A DNA stretch of 14,694 nt from a halophilic archaeon (GCA_003298465.1 QNGA01000019.1:1-14694), one strand, 5' to 3'. Numbered from the stretch's first letter, positions 1-7,685 are shown. The notes: generated from the letters alone by a model not told the origin. Program-made: numbers and translations.

Positions 1-2
1 AC

Positions 3-1247
3 GAGCACGCGGGTGCCGAGGTCGACCCCGTCGAGCGCGACGCCGAGGACATGCTCTTCCTCATGTACACCTCCGGCACCACCGGGGAACCCAAGGGCGT
101 CAAGCACACCACCGGTGGGTATCTCTCGTGGGCGGCGTGGACCTCGCGAGCGGTGTTGGACGTCAAACCCGAGGACACGTACTGGTGTTCGGCGGACATC
201 GGCTGGATCACGGGCCACTCCTACATCGTCTACGGACCGCTCGCGCTCGGGACGACGACGATGATGTACGAGGGGACGCCGGACTATCCCGAGAAGGACC
301 GCCTCTGGGAAATCGTCGAAGAGTACGAGGCCGACCAGCTCTACACGGCGCCGACGGCCATCCGGGCGTTCATGAAGTGGGGCAGCGAGCACCCCGACCG
401 GCACGACCTCTCGTCGTTGCGGTTGCTCGGCACGGTCGGGGAACCGATCAACCCGCGCGCGTGGAAGTGGTACTACAAGCACATCGGCAGCGAGAACTGC
501 CCCGTCGTCGACACCTGGTGGCAGACCGAAACCGGCGGCATGATGGTCACTACCCTCCCGGGCGTGAAGGACATGAAGCCCGGTTCGGCCGGCCCGGCCC
601 TGCCGGGTGTGGACGTTTGCGTCGTCGACACGACGGGCGAGGAGGTCGAGCCGGGTCGCGCCGGCTACCTCACCGTCGACAAGCCCTGGCCGGGCATGCT
701 CCGCACCCTCTACGGGAACGACGAGCGGTACGTCGAGGAGTACTGGGCGGAGTACTCCGACGTCGACAGCGACGACCCCGCCGACTGGGTGTACTTCCCT
801 GAGGACGGCGCGAAGATCGACGACGACGGCTACATCACCGTCCTCGGGCGGGTCGACGACGTGCTCAACGTCTCCGGTCACCGCCTTGGTACGATGGAAA
901 TCGAGAGCGCTATCGTCGGTGTCGACGGCGTTGCGGAGGCGGCGGTCGTCGGCGGCCACCACGACGTGAAGGGCGAGGCGGTCTACGCCTACGTCATCAC
1001 CGAGGAGGGCCACGAGGGCGACGACGACCTGCGCGAGCGCATCGTCGCGGGCGTCGAGGACGCCATCGGCCCCATCGCCCGGCCCGAACAGGTCGTGTTC
1101 ACCCCCGAACTCCCCAAGACCCGCTCGGGCAAGATCATGCGCCGGCTCCTGGAAGACATCGCCAACGACGAACAGCTCGGCGACACCTCCACCCTCCGCA
1201 ACCCCGAGGTCGTCCAGGAGATAGCGGCGAAAGTAGACGACGACTGA
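3..1247 (+). CDS. acs: Acetyl-CoA synthetase (AMP-forming), C-terminal part; 5' end outside window
   Basis: Activates acetate with ATP and CoA to acetyl-CoA through an acetyl-adenylate, in the cytoplasm. The frame is open from base 3, so the start lies upstream. The 414 residues present are about two thirds of the usual 650 or so. Visible motifs of the ANL adenylating superfamily are the phosphate-binding loop YTSGTTGEPKGV (from base 66), TWWQTETGG (about base 513), the hinge region GHRLGTMEIESA, and the C-terminal PKTRSGKIMRR, whose Lys codon at 1131 matches the lysine that is catalytic and acetylation-regulated in the family. WWQTETGG and the GHRLGT-type A8 region favour acetyl-CoA synthetase over a general acyl-CoA ligase; propionyl-CoA synthetase is the main alternative. 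The next gene starts 33 bases downstream with no clear promoter between, so cotranscription with the acetate transporter genes is likely. Confidence 0.95.
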   Translation, partial: EHAGAEVDPVERDAEDMLFLMYTSGTTGEPKGVKHTTGGYLSWAAWTSRAVLDVKPEDTYWCSADIGWITGHSYIVYGPLALGTTTMMYEGTPDYPEKDRLWEIVEEYEADQLYTAPTAIRAFMKWGSEHPDRHDLSSLRLLGTVGEPINPRAWKWYYKHIGSENCPVVDTWWQTETGGMMVTTLPGVKDMKPGSAGPALPGVDVCVVDTTGEEVEPGRAGYLTVDKPWPGMLRTLYGNDERYVEEYWAEYSDVDSDDPADWVYFPEDGAKIDDDGYITVLGRVDDVLNVSGHRLGTMEIESAIVGVDGVAEAAVVGGHHDVKGEAVYAYVITEEGHEGDDDLRERIVAGVEDAIGPIARPEQVVFTPELPKTRSGKIMRRLLEDIANDEQLGDTSTLRNPEVVQEIAAKVDDD

Positions 1248-1280
1248 CCAGCGTTTCGACCGACACCACGAACTCGAACT

Positions 1281-1709
1281 ATGACAGACAACGACATATC
1301 ACAACAGGCACCGGAAGCGGACGTCGAGACGGACGGCGGCGTCGCGGCCAGTCGAGAGACCGCCGACTACCTCGATGCACGAATCAACATCTTCAGCCCG
1401 TCGACCCCGTTCATGCGGGACCACCTCAAAATCGTGTGGACGATGTTCGTCGCGTGGGCCATCGTCGTCTTCGGCCCCGTAACGGCGACGTACCTCGCGA
1501 CCGACCTCATGACGAGTATCACCGTCCTCGGATTCCCGCTCCACTACTTCTTGACCGCGGTCTGTGCTCCGTCGGGCGCGCTCGTCCTCTCGTTCATCTA
1601 CGCGCGCAAACGCGACAAGCTGGACGCGAAGTACGGTATCGACCACTCGTCAACGCAGCGAGAGACGGAGACCGAGCCGGCGGCGACTGACGGAGGGATC
1701 GACGAATGA
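1281..1709 (+). CDS. DUF4212 small membrane subunit of SSS-type acetate symporter
   Basis: A 142-residue protein with two predicted membrane helices (about residues 50-72 and 86-108), an acidic N-terminal tail and a charged C-terminal tail. The pattern of FPLHYFLTAVCAPSGALVL followed by IYARKRDKLDAKYG matches the DUF4212 family, known as the small protein encoded just before SSS-family symporters, comparable to the YjcH-ActP pair. It is inferred to assemble with or support the symporter encoded next. Its stop codon TGA overlaps the ATG of that gene (ATGA), which implies translational coupling. No Shine-Dalgarno site is obvious before its own ATG. The family function is not known biochemically in archaea as far as I can say. 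Confidence 0.85.
   Translation: MTDNDISQQAPEADVETDGGVAASRETADYLDARINIFSPSTPFMRDHLKIVWTMFVAWAIVVFGPVTATYLATDLMTSITVLGFPLHYFLTAVCAPSGALVLSFIYARKRDKLDAKYGIDHSSTQRETETEPAATDGGIDE
1692..1696 (+). promoter_or_regulatory. Shine-Dalgarno site for the SSS symporter gene
   Basis: GGAGG lies inside the end of the DUF4212 gene, 9 bases before the ATG at 1706. It supports that start, or the adjacent second ATG at 1709, and coupled translation. Confidence 0.6.
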
Positions 1710-3376
1710 TGCCGACGCCGCTCGGGCTCCTTCCAGACGCGCTCAACGCGTCGTTCAAGATAATCCCGGCGATCATGGTCTCCGGGATGTTGCTGTTGTT
1801 CCTGGGCATCGGGTACGCGTTCCGCGTCGCCGACACCGAGGACCTGTGGGTCGCCGGGCGTTCCATCGGGAACATCGAGAACGGGATGGCGATCGGCGCC
1901 AACTGGATGTCCGCCGCGTCGTATCTCGGCATGGCCGCGCTCATCGCGTTGTCGGGGTACTACGGGCTGTCGTTCGTCATCGGCTGGTCGACGGGCTACT
2001 TCATCCTGCTCATCTTCATGGCCGCGCAGATGCGCCGGTTCGGCAAGTACACCGCGCCGGACTTCGTCGGCGACCGGTTCAACTCGGACACGGCGCGCGC
2101 CATCGCGGCCCTGACGACCATCCTCATCGGATTCGTCTACTCGGTCGGTCAGGCGCGCGGGATGGGTCTGGTCGGCCTGTACGTCTTCGGCGGCGACTAC
2201 GCCACCATGGTCATCCTCATGATGGGCATCACGGTCGGCTACCTGGCGCTGTCGGGGATGCTCGGCGCGACGAAGAACATGGCCGTCCAGTACGTCATCC
2301 TCATCGTCGCGTTCCTCGCGGGCCTGTACGCCGTGGGCTTCACCCAGGGGTACTCCACGATTCTCCCGCAGATCGAGTACGGCGCACTGCTGGGCTCGCT
2401 CAACTCGGAGTTCACCGAACCGTTCACGACCGGGGGATTCTACCTCTGGGTCGCGACGGCCTTCTCGCTCATCGTCGGCACGTGTGGCCTCCCGCACGTG
2501 CTGGTGCGCTTCTACACGGTCGAGAGCGAGCGGACCGCACGCTGGTCGACCGTGTGGGGCCTGTTTTTCATCTGTCTGCTGTACCTGAGCGCTCCCGCGT
2601 TCGCGGCGTTCGGGACCGACCTCTACGCGAACTCGGTCGGGAACGTGTACGGGGCCAACGGCATGAGCGGCGCCGAGGGTGACGTCATCGTCGTCCTGGC
2701 GTCCCAGCTCGCGAACCTGCCGACGTGGTTCGTGGGACTCGTCGCGGCGGGCGGTATCGCCGCGGCTATCGCGACCACCGCCGGGCTGTTCATCGCCGCC
2801 TCCTCGGCGGCCGCACACGACATCTACACGAACATCGTCAACCCCGACGCGACCCAGCGCCAGCAGCTCGTCGTCGGTCGCGCCACCATCATCGTCCTGG
2901 GCGCGGTCGTGACGGTCACCGCACTCAACCCGCCGGCGCTGGTCGGGGAACTGGTCGCCTACGCCTTCTCGCTGGCCGGTCTCGTGCTGTTCCCGATGTT
3001 CTTCCTCGGGCTCTGGTGGGAGAACACCAACCGTCAGGGTGCGCTCGCCGGCATGACCACCGGCCTCCTCATCTGGTTCGCCGCCATCCTCAACGAGGTC
3101 CTGCCCGCGTACGTCGGGTTCCTCGGGGACGCCGCCGGCGAAAGCGGCGCGATAGTGCCGGTGTTCGCCGACGTGTTCCCCGCCATCGGCGCGGCGCTCG
3201 CCGGCACGCCCATCGTGTTCGCCGTGACCATCGGCGTCTCGCTCGTCACCGACGAACCGCCGGAGCGAATCAAACGGATCGTTCGGCAGTGTCACAGCCC
3301 CGAGCCGATGGGGCAACAGCAGGCCGCCGAGGACGTCGTCAGCACCGACGGCGGCGAACGGCTCGGAGACGACTGA
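1706..3376 (+). CDS. Sodium:solute symporter family permease, acetate/monocarboxylate type (ActP-like)
   Basis: A 556-residue polytopic membrane protein of the SSS family, which couples solute uptake to sodium or protons. Hydrophobic segments run the whole length, about 12-13 helices. The stretch at residues 51-75 (GRSIGNIENGMAIGANWMSA onward) and GKYTAPDF at 113-120 closely follow the ActP acetate permease pattern (AGG-NG-AIAGDYMSAASFLG, GKYTFAD). The DUF4212 gene upstream places it in the subfamily found with that small subunit. With acetyl-CoA synthetase in the same run of genes, acetate is the most likely substrate; propionate, pyruvate or lactate are possible. ATG-ATG gives two adjacent starts, and the one at 1706 is used here. 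The C-terminal 45 or so residues are charged and probably cytoplasmic. The uspA gene begins 3 bases after the stop. Confidence 0.9.
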   Translation: MMPTPLGLLPDALNASFKIIPAIMVSGMLLLFLGIGYAFRVADTEDLWVAGRSIGNIENGMAIGANWMSAASYLGMAALIALSGYYGLSFVIGWSTGYFILLIFMAAQMRRFGKYTAPDFVGDRFNSDTARAIAALTTILIGFVYSVGQARGMGLVGLYVFGGDYATMVILMMGITVGYLALSGMLGATKNMAVQYVILIVAFLAGLYAVGFTQGYSTILPQIEYGALLGSLNSEFTEPFTTGGFYLWVATAFSLIVGTCGLPHVLVRFYTVESERTARWSTVWGLFFICLLYLSAPAFAAFGTDLYANSVGNVYGANGMSGAEGDVIVVLASQLANLPTWFVGLVAAGGIAAAIATTAGLFIAASSAAAHDIYTNIVNPDATQRQQLVVGRATIIVLGAVVTVTALNPPALVGELVAYAFSLAGLVLFPMFFLGLWWENTNRQGALAGMTTGLLIWFAAILNEVLPAYVGFLGDAAGESGAIVPVFADVFPAIGAALAGTPIVFAVTIGVSLVTDEPPERIKRIVRQCHSPEPMGQQQAAEDVVSTDGGERLGDD

Positions 3377-3379
3377 CCC

Positions 3380-3841
3380 ATGTACGAACGCGTCCTCGTC
3401 CCCACGGACGGTAGCGAAACCGCAGAACGGGCCGTCGACGAAGCGCTGGCGGTCGCGGAACGGTTCGACGCCGAGGTCCACGCGCTCTACGTCGTCGACA
3501 CTGACGCCGTGGACGTCAGCCTCGGCACGGAACAGGTCGACCGTATCCACGCCGGTCGGTTCGGCGAGATGGACGAACTGGAAGACCGTGCGAAGGGGGC
3601 GACCGGATACGTCGTCGACCGCGGTCGCGAACGCGGTATCGCGGTCGAAGAGCGGTTCCGCGGCGGCCGACCCCACAGGGTCATCGCCGACTTCGCCGAG
3701 GACCACGACGTGGACCTCATCGTCGTGGGCAGCCACGGCCGCTCCGGCATCCGGCGGATGCTACTGGGGAGCGTCACCGAACGCGTGCTGCGGTCGACGC
3801 ACCGGTCCGTGCTGGTGGTGGACGGGCGGGAGGACGAGTAA
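3380..3841 (+). CDS. Universal stress protein, UspA family
   Basis: A 153-residue single-domain UspA protein. The N-terminal strand ERVLVPTDGSETAERAVDEAL has the conserved Asp of the fold. Near the C-terminus the nucleotide-binding signature G-2x-G-9x-G-S is complete (G117, G120, G130, S131), followed by the final strand SVLVVDG, so this should be an ATP-binding type. UspA genes next to transporters are common in archaea and the proteins often act as regulators or sensors of energy state, but the exact role here is inference. It starts 3 bases after the symporter stop with a weak GGAG 11 bases upstream of the ATG, so it is part of the same operon. Confidence 0.92.
   Translation: MYERVLVPTDGSETAERAVDEALAVAERFDAEVHALYVVDTDAVDVSLGTEQVDRIHAGRFGEMDELEDRAKGATGYVVDRGRERGIAVEERFRGGRPHRVIADFAEDHDVDLIVVGSHGRSGIRRMLLGSVTERVLRSTHRSVLVVDGREDE
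3829..3833 (+). promoter_or_regulatory. Shine-Dalgarno site selecting a GTG start
   Basis: GGAGG inside the last codons of uspA lies exactly 9 bases before the GTG at 3843, the same spacing as for the symporter gene. It favours GTG 3843 over the later in-frame ATG at 3894, which would cut away the N-terminal 17 residues of the small membrane protein. Confidence 0.6.
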
Positions 3842-3842
3842 C

Positions 3843-4058
3843 GTGCGACTCGTCGGAACGCTCCGCGACCACGTCCGCGAGCATCGGTCGGGGATGGTCG
3901 TCGACCTCGCGTTCGCCGTCACGTGGGTGACGGTGGTGTCGGCGCTGTTCGACCTGCTCCAGGGTCCGACGTGGGCCTACCATCTGTCGCTGGCCGCTGG
4001 CGTCGTCGCCTACTTCGGGTTCTTCGCGTCGCTGAAGGTGGCGCGAGACGCGAAGTGA
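3843..4058 (+). CDS. Small two-helix membrane protein, last gene of the acetate operon
   Basis: A 71-residue protein starting with GTG one base after the uspA stop. It has a basic amphipathic N-terminus (RLVGTLRDHVREHRSG), two predicted membrane helices (about 18-38 and 44-64) joined by a short loop, QGPTWAYH, and a short positively charged tail KVARDAK. By the positive-inside rule both ends should be cytoplasmic. No family is recognised. The GGAGG site with good spacing, the tight packing and the clean hydrophobic profile argue that it is real. A role linked to the symporter or the Usp protein is plausible from position alone. Confidence 0.7.
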   Translation: MRLVGTLRDHVREHRSGMVVDLAFAVTWVTVVSALFDLLQGPTWAYHLSLAAGVVAYFGFFASLKVARDAK

Positions 4059-4160
4059 CGGTCGTCCGCGGAATCGGTCACGGTTACCGCGGCGGCACCG
4101 CAACCCTCTCGTCGCGGGACCCGGATTAAATGCACCGCGAGGGAGCTAGACGATACGTTG

Positions 4161-4193
4161 CAATATTGTGTATACTATCCAATACACTTATGC
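4161..4193 (+). promoter_or_regulatory. Promoter and dyad operator candidate of the HalOD1 gene
   Basis: An AT-rich island in GC-rich DNA. It holds an 8-base palindrome CAATATTG (4161-4168), overlapping by one base the inverted repeat GTGTAT-N8-ATACAC (4168-4187). This abuts a TATA-like CTTATGC (4187-4193). The TATA box sits about 30 bases before the ATG at 4224, so the transcript should be leaderless or nearly so. The dyad occupies the TFB recognition position, where a bound regulator would affect initiation. The dyad is seen; its function is inferred. Confidence 0.5.
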
Positions 4194-4223
4194 GGCCCAC
4201 GGGAGAACGGGTACACCAACACG

Positions 4224-4496
4224 ATGGCAGCGATCACCGTAAGTGTGGGTCCTGAACGTGCGAGCAGTTCCCGGGCGAGTTCCGCCGTACTCGAAGCCCT
4301 GGCGCAACACGCTGGAATCGACGTCGACGAGAGCGACTTTCGACTCTACGACGTCATCGACCCCGACGCGCTCGATAGCCTGTTCTCCCATCAGCGAGAC
4401 GCGAACCTCTCCGTGGAGTTCGACGTCCGAGACGCGACGGTGACCGTCTGGCGGGACGACAGCGAGGTGCGGGCGCGCATCAGCGACGACGAGTAG
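4224..4496 (+). CDS. HalOD1 domain protein (stand-alone haloarchaeal output domain)
   Basis: A 90-residue acidic protein. Residues 20-88 match the HalOD1 output domain pattern: VLEALAQHAGID, then LYDVIDPDALDSLF (41-54), a strand LSVEFDV and the final VTVWRDDSEVRARI. HalOD1 domains are known from haloarchaeal signal-transduction proteins, often after response-regulator receiver domains or alone as here; the molecular activity is not established. The start at 4224 is chosen because the frame upstream (from 4158) runs through the TATA-like box and dyad and encodes an atypical Cys-rich peptide. It is monocistronic: the next gene has its own promoter 230 bases on. Confidence 0.85.
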   Translation: MAAITVSVGPERASSSRASSAVLEALAQHAGIDVDESDFRLYDVIDPDALDSLFSHQRDANLSVEFDVRDATVTVWRDDSEVRARISDDE

Positions 4497-4610
4497 ACCT
4501 CTTCCGGGCGACCCGAACACCACCGAGTACGGCCGGGAGGAGAGCCGTCCGAACGCGCCGCGTCGCTCGCCGCCGACAGCGATTCGCTCGCCGCGTCCGG
4601 GGCCGTCGAG

Positions 4611-4723
4611 GTACTCGGTGATTCGCCGCGTCGAAGACGACCGGTAGCCACGCTGCGGAGAGCTTTCACCGTCCGAACAAAACCTGTTTAATGTATGGGA
4701 ACGATTCGCATAATACCTCGGAG
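4611..4723 (+). promoter_or_regulatory. Promoter and ribosome binding site of the trehalose synthase gene
   Basis: A TATA-like TTTAAT at 4687-4692 predicts transcription from about 4714. GGAG at 4720-4723 lies 6 bases before the ATG at 4730 and acts as a modest Shine-Dalgarno site. Both favour 4730 over the in-frame ATG at 4691, which sits on the TATA box. The rest of 4497-4686 shows no gene. It contains a 10-base inverted repeat, CACCGAGTAC at 4521-4530 and GTACTCGGTG at 4611-4620. Confidence 0.45.
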
Positions 4724-4729
4724 ATTCCA

Positions 4730-6265
4730 ATGGTCCAACGCATCGACGTCGAGATGGAGCACACGCTGGCCGAGTACGCGACCGACGTCGTCCTCCGCGA
4801 GTCGGTCCGGGAGATGCAGGACGCCGTCACCGACGACGTGGCGGCGCTCGAAGGCCGCACCGTCTGGATGGTGAACTCGACGGCGAGCGGCGGCGGCGTC
4901 GCCGAGATGATGCCGAAACTCCTCGGCATCTTCCGCACGCTCGGCGTCGACGCGGAGTGGGCGGTCATCGACGTGGACGAACCCGGGTTCTTCGAGTTCA
5001 CGAAAGACGTTCACAACCTCCTCCACGGGACGGGCGACCCCGAGATCGTGGACCGCGAACGCGCGCTCTACGAGCGAGCGAGCCGTTCGGTGGCCGACGA
5101 CCTCGCCGACCGGCTCTCGCCCGAAGACGTGCTCGTCGTTCACGACCCACAACCGCTCGCGGCCGGTGCGAAAGTCGCCGGAGAGCTCGGACTCCCCGCC
5201 GTCTGGCGCTGTCACATCGGCTCCGAGCGACAGACCGAAAAGTCGCGGGCCGCGTGGGAGTTCTTGCAGCCGTGGGTGCGCGACTACGACCGGACCATCT
5301 TCTCGCTGCCCGCGTACGTCCCCGAGTTCCTGCGCGACGACGCGACCATCGTCCCGCCAGCTATCGACCCGTTCAGTGCGAAGAACGAACGTCTCAAGCC
5401 ACAGGAGGTCGCCGGCATCCTCGCGCGGGCCGAACTCGTCGCCACGGACCACCCGACCGAGCCGTTCGACGAGCCGGCGCGACGACTGCAGGCCGACGGG
5501 ACGTTCGCGCCCGCGACCGAACCGGCGGACCTCGGGCTGCTCTTTCGCCCCGTCGTCTGTCAGATATCCCGCTGGGATAGCCTCAAGGGGTTCGTTCCGC
5601 TACTGCGCGGATTCGCCCGGCTGAAACGGGAAGTTCGGTCGGTAGACGACGCCAGCGCGGACGTCGGAGGGACGAACGAGAGAGAAGGAGGGGCGACGAA
5701 CGGTGGCGAGTGGGCGAACGGGACGGCTCGCACCGACGCCCACCGGCGGCGAATCGAGGACGCCCGACTGGTCCTCGCCGGACCGGACCCGTCGTCGGTC
5801 GCCGACGACCCCGAGGGGCAGGCAGCGCTCGAAGCGATAGAGGAAGCGTGGCACTCGCTCGACCCCTCGATTCGACGGGACGTCGCCGTCGTCGTCATGC
5901 CGTCGGACAGACACGACAGCGCGCTCGTCATCAACGCGCTGCAGCGCTGTGCCACGGTCGTCGCACAGAACTCGCTCCGCGAAGGGTTCGGCCTCACGGT
6001 CACGGAGGCGATGTGGAAACGCGCGGTCCTGATGGGGTCGGACACCGGCGGTATCGGCGCGCAAATCCGCGACGGCGAGGACGGTCGGCTGGTGCCGGAC
6101 GCCGCCGACCCCGGGTCGGTCGCGGAGACGCTCGACGCCGTGTTCGGGGCTCCCGACCGATGGGACGAGTGGTCGCACAGCGCCCAGCGGCGCGTCGCCG
6201 ACAACTACCTCGTCTTCGAGCAGGTGACCCGATGGCTCGACGTGCTCGGCGCGCTCGCCCGGTGA
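4730..6265 (+). CDS. treT: GT4 glycosyltransferase, trehalose synthase (TreT type)
   Basis: TreT enzymes join the glucose of a nucleotide-glucose to free glucose to make trehalose in one reversible step in the cytoplasm. The 511 residues show the GT-B fold: MVNSTASGGGVAEMMPKLL (48-65), VVHDPQPL (136-143), WRCHIGSERQ (159-168), PPAIDPFSAKN (209-219) at the interdomain region, QISRWDSLKGF (278-288) opening the nucleotide-binding domain, and the E-x7-E motif in SLREGFGLTVTEA (415-427, Glu418 and Glu426). The WRCHI and PPAIDP blocks favour the trehalose synthase branch over general GT4 enzymes. Residues about 304-340 are a Gly/Asn/Thr/Asp-rich insertion between the first helix of the second domain and strand ARLVLAGP, probably a disordered loop. 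A trehalose-phosphorylase-like reaction is the main alternative. Confidence 0.82.
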   Translation: MVQRIDVEMEHTLAEYATDVVLRESVREMQDAVTDDVAALEGRTVWMVNSTASGGGVAEMMPKLLGIFRTLGVDAEWAVIDVDEPGFFEFTKDVHNLLHGTGDPEIVDRERALYERASRSVADDLADRLSPEDVLVVHDPQPLAAGAKVAGELGLPAVWRCHIGSERQTEKSRAAWEFLQPWVRDYDRTIFSLPAYVPEFLRDDATIVPPAIDPFSAKNERLKPQEVAGILARAELVATDHPTEPFDEPARRLQADGTFAPATEPADLGLLFRPVVCQISRWDSLKGFVPLLRGFARLKREVRSVDDASADVGGTNEREGGATNGGEWANGTARTDAHRRRIEDARLVLAGPDPSSVADDPEGQAALEAIEEAWHSLDPSIRRDVAVVVMPSDRHDSALVINALQRCATVVAQNSLREGFGLTVTEAMWKRAVLMGSDTGGIGAQIRDGEDGRLVPDAADPGSVAETLDAVFGAPDRWDEWSHSAQRRVADNYLVFEQVTRWLDVLGALAR

Positions 6266-6427
6266 CGTCGCGAGAACGACGTCCCGGCGGAAACTCCGAG
6301 GCGGGGGTCTGGGTGGGCCCGTTCCGCATCGGCGAGAGATTCGAGTGACGGCTACGACGGTCCACCCGGTTCGGTTCGACGGTCGTTCACACGTTCCAGC
6401 GCCACCGGGGTTAAACCGACCGAGCAT

Positions 6428-6454
6428 CGTTCGAACGGTACCCCGTCTTATATT
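6428..6454 (+). promoter_or_regulatory. Promoter of the OFA transporter gene with upstream palindrome
   Basis: TTATATT at 6448-6454 is a good haloarchaeal TATA-like box, about 35 bases before the ATG at 6486, so any leader is very short. A perfect 10-base palindrome, CGTTCGAACG (6428-6437), lies 10 bases upstream of it and could be a regulator site. The remainder of the 220-base gap from 6266 shows no gene. Confidence 0.5.
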
Positions 6455-6485
6455 CTCGCCGACGGAGTAGTAGCCGGCGGTGTCC

Positions 6486-7685
6486 ATGGACCGAGACCGC
6501 CTCCGTTCCTCCAGGTGGACGTTCGTCGCCGTCGTCGTCGTAGCGGTGGGGGCGGCGGGAACGTACCAGTACGCGTGGCCGGTCATCCGCGGCCCGCTCG
6601 GGAGACGGGCCGGTGCGTCCGAGACGGCTATGGGGACCGTCTTTTCGGTGCTCGTCGTCGCACAGACGCTCACGGCGTTTCCGGGGGGATGGATACGCGA
6701 CCGCTGGGGGCCGCGGATTCCCCTCTTCGCCGGCGGCGTGTTGCTCCTCTCCGGATTCGGCGGTGCCGCCCTCTCGCCGACGTTGCCCGCGTTGTACCTC
6801 TGGTTCGCCCTCGGCGGAGCAGGCGTGGGCATCGTCTACGATATCGCCGTGAACACTCCTTCGAGGTGGTTCGACGAGCGGCGCGGGATGGCCACCGGTG
6901 CCGTGAGTATGGCTTTCAGCGGAACGAGTTTCGTTCTGATACCGTTCGTCCGGCGTGGCGTCGACGCCGCCTTCGTCCCGACGTTGTCGGTGCTGGCCGT
7001 CGCGACGGGGGGTAGCTCGCTCGTCGCGGCCGGTGTCCTCAGAGACCCGGCCATCACCGAATCGGAAGGGGTACGAGCGTCCGGCGGAGACGCCGCGACC
7101 GGTTCCGCCATCACGTGGCGAACCATGGTGCGGACGCGACGTTTCTGGTTCCTCTACGCCGTGTTCGTCGTCGTCAACGGCGTCGGTCTCATGCTCATCG
7201 AGAAGGTGGTCGCGTACGCGAATCGGCTCGGACTCTCCCCGACGGCCGCGACCACCGCAGCCGCACTCGTCGCGCTGGGACAGGCGACGGGCGTTCTCGT
7301 CCTCGGGAGTTTGTCCGACCGGCTGGGACGGGAGCGAACGCTGGTCGTCTCGCTGGTGTTCTGTGGCGGTGCGCTCGCCGCAACCGTCGTCGCCGGCCGG
7401 TCGACGCTCGACTGGGCGTTCGTCCTCCTGGCGGGAGTCACGATGTTTTTCCGAAGCCCGTCGTTCGCCATCATGCCGGGTCTCGTCGGGGAGTACTACG
7501 GCGAGAAGTACTCCTCGGAGAACTACGCCGTACTTCTCACGGCGAAGCTCTGGGGCGGAATCTTCGGCGGGACCGTAACGAGCGTTCTCGTCCTCAGACT
7601 CGGCTGGTCGACGACGTTTCTCGCGGCTGCGGGACTCGCTCTCGGTGCGGGCATCGCCGCACTGTGGGCGCTTCGAACGCGATGA
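6486..7685 (+). CDS. Major facilitator transporter, OFA (oxalate/formate antiporter) type
   Basis: A 399-residue membrane protein with about 12 helices. The MFS loop motif GWIRDRWGPR (residues 68-77) follows helix 2, and its repeat in the second half is GSLSDRLGRER (273-283), which shows the duplicated 6+6 architecture. The N-terminal GTYQYAWPVI, the NTPSRWFDERRGMATGAVSMAFSGT region and GEYYGEKYSSENYAVLLTAKLWGG near the end fit the OFA branch, whose known members carry small carboxylates such as oxalate, formate or lactate. The substrate here is unknown; arsenite-type and other MFS branches fit less well. An in-frame GTG lies at 6480, two codons upstream; ATG is preferred. The gene is monocistronic and ends in convergent orientation to the zinc-ribbon gene. 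Confidence 0.8.
   Translation: MDRDRLRSSRWTFVAVVVVAVGAAGTYQYAWPVIRGPLGRRAGASETAMGTVFSVLVVAQTLTAFPGGWIRDRWGPRIPLFAGGVLLLSGFGGAALSPTLPALYLWFALGGAGVGIVYDIAVNTPSRWFDERRGMATGAVSMAFSGTSFVLIPFVRRGVDAAFVPTLSVLAVATGGSSLVAAGVLRDPAITESEGVRASGGDAATGSAITWRTMVRTRRFWFLYAVFVVVNGVGLMLIEKVVAYANRLGLSPTAATTAAALVALGQATGVLVLGSLSDRLGRERTLVVSLVFCGGALAATVVAGRSTLDWAFVLLAGVTMFFRSPSFAIMPGLVGEYYGEKYSSENYAVLLTAKLWGGIFGGTVTSVLVLRLGWSTTFLAAAGLALGAGIAALWALRTR

Noticed and set aside
1598..3736. Minus-strand open frame of 712 codons
   Set aside because: It lies antisense to the symporter and uspA genes, is full of Arg, His and Asp-Asp/Glu-Glu runs with no fold pattern, and arises because GC-rich third codon positions remove stops in that frame.
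4158..4223. Longer HalOD1 protein starting at 4158
   Set aside because: The extra 22 residues are encoded by the dyad and TATA-like box and contain Cys and Tyr patterns alien to the family.
4691..4729. Earlier ATG for the TreT gene
   Set aside because: This ATG overlaps the TATA-like TTTAAT and has no ribosome site; ATG 4730 has GGAG 6 bases upstream.
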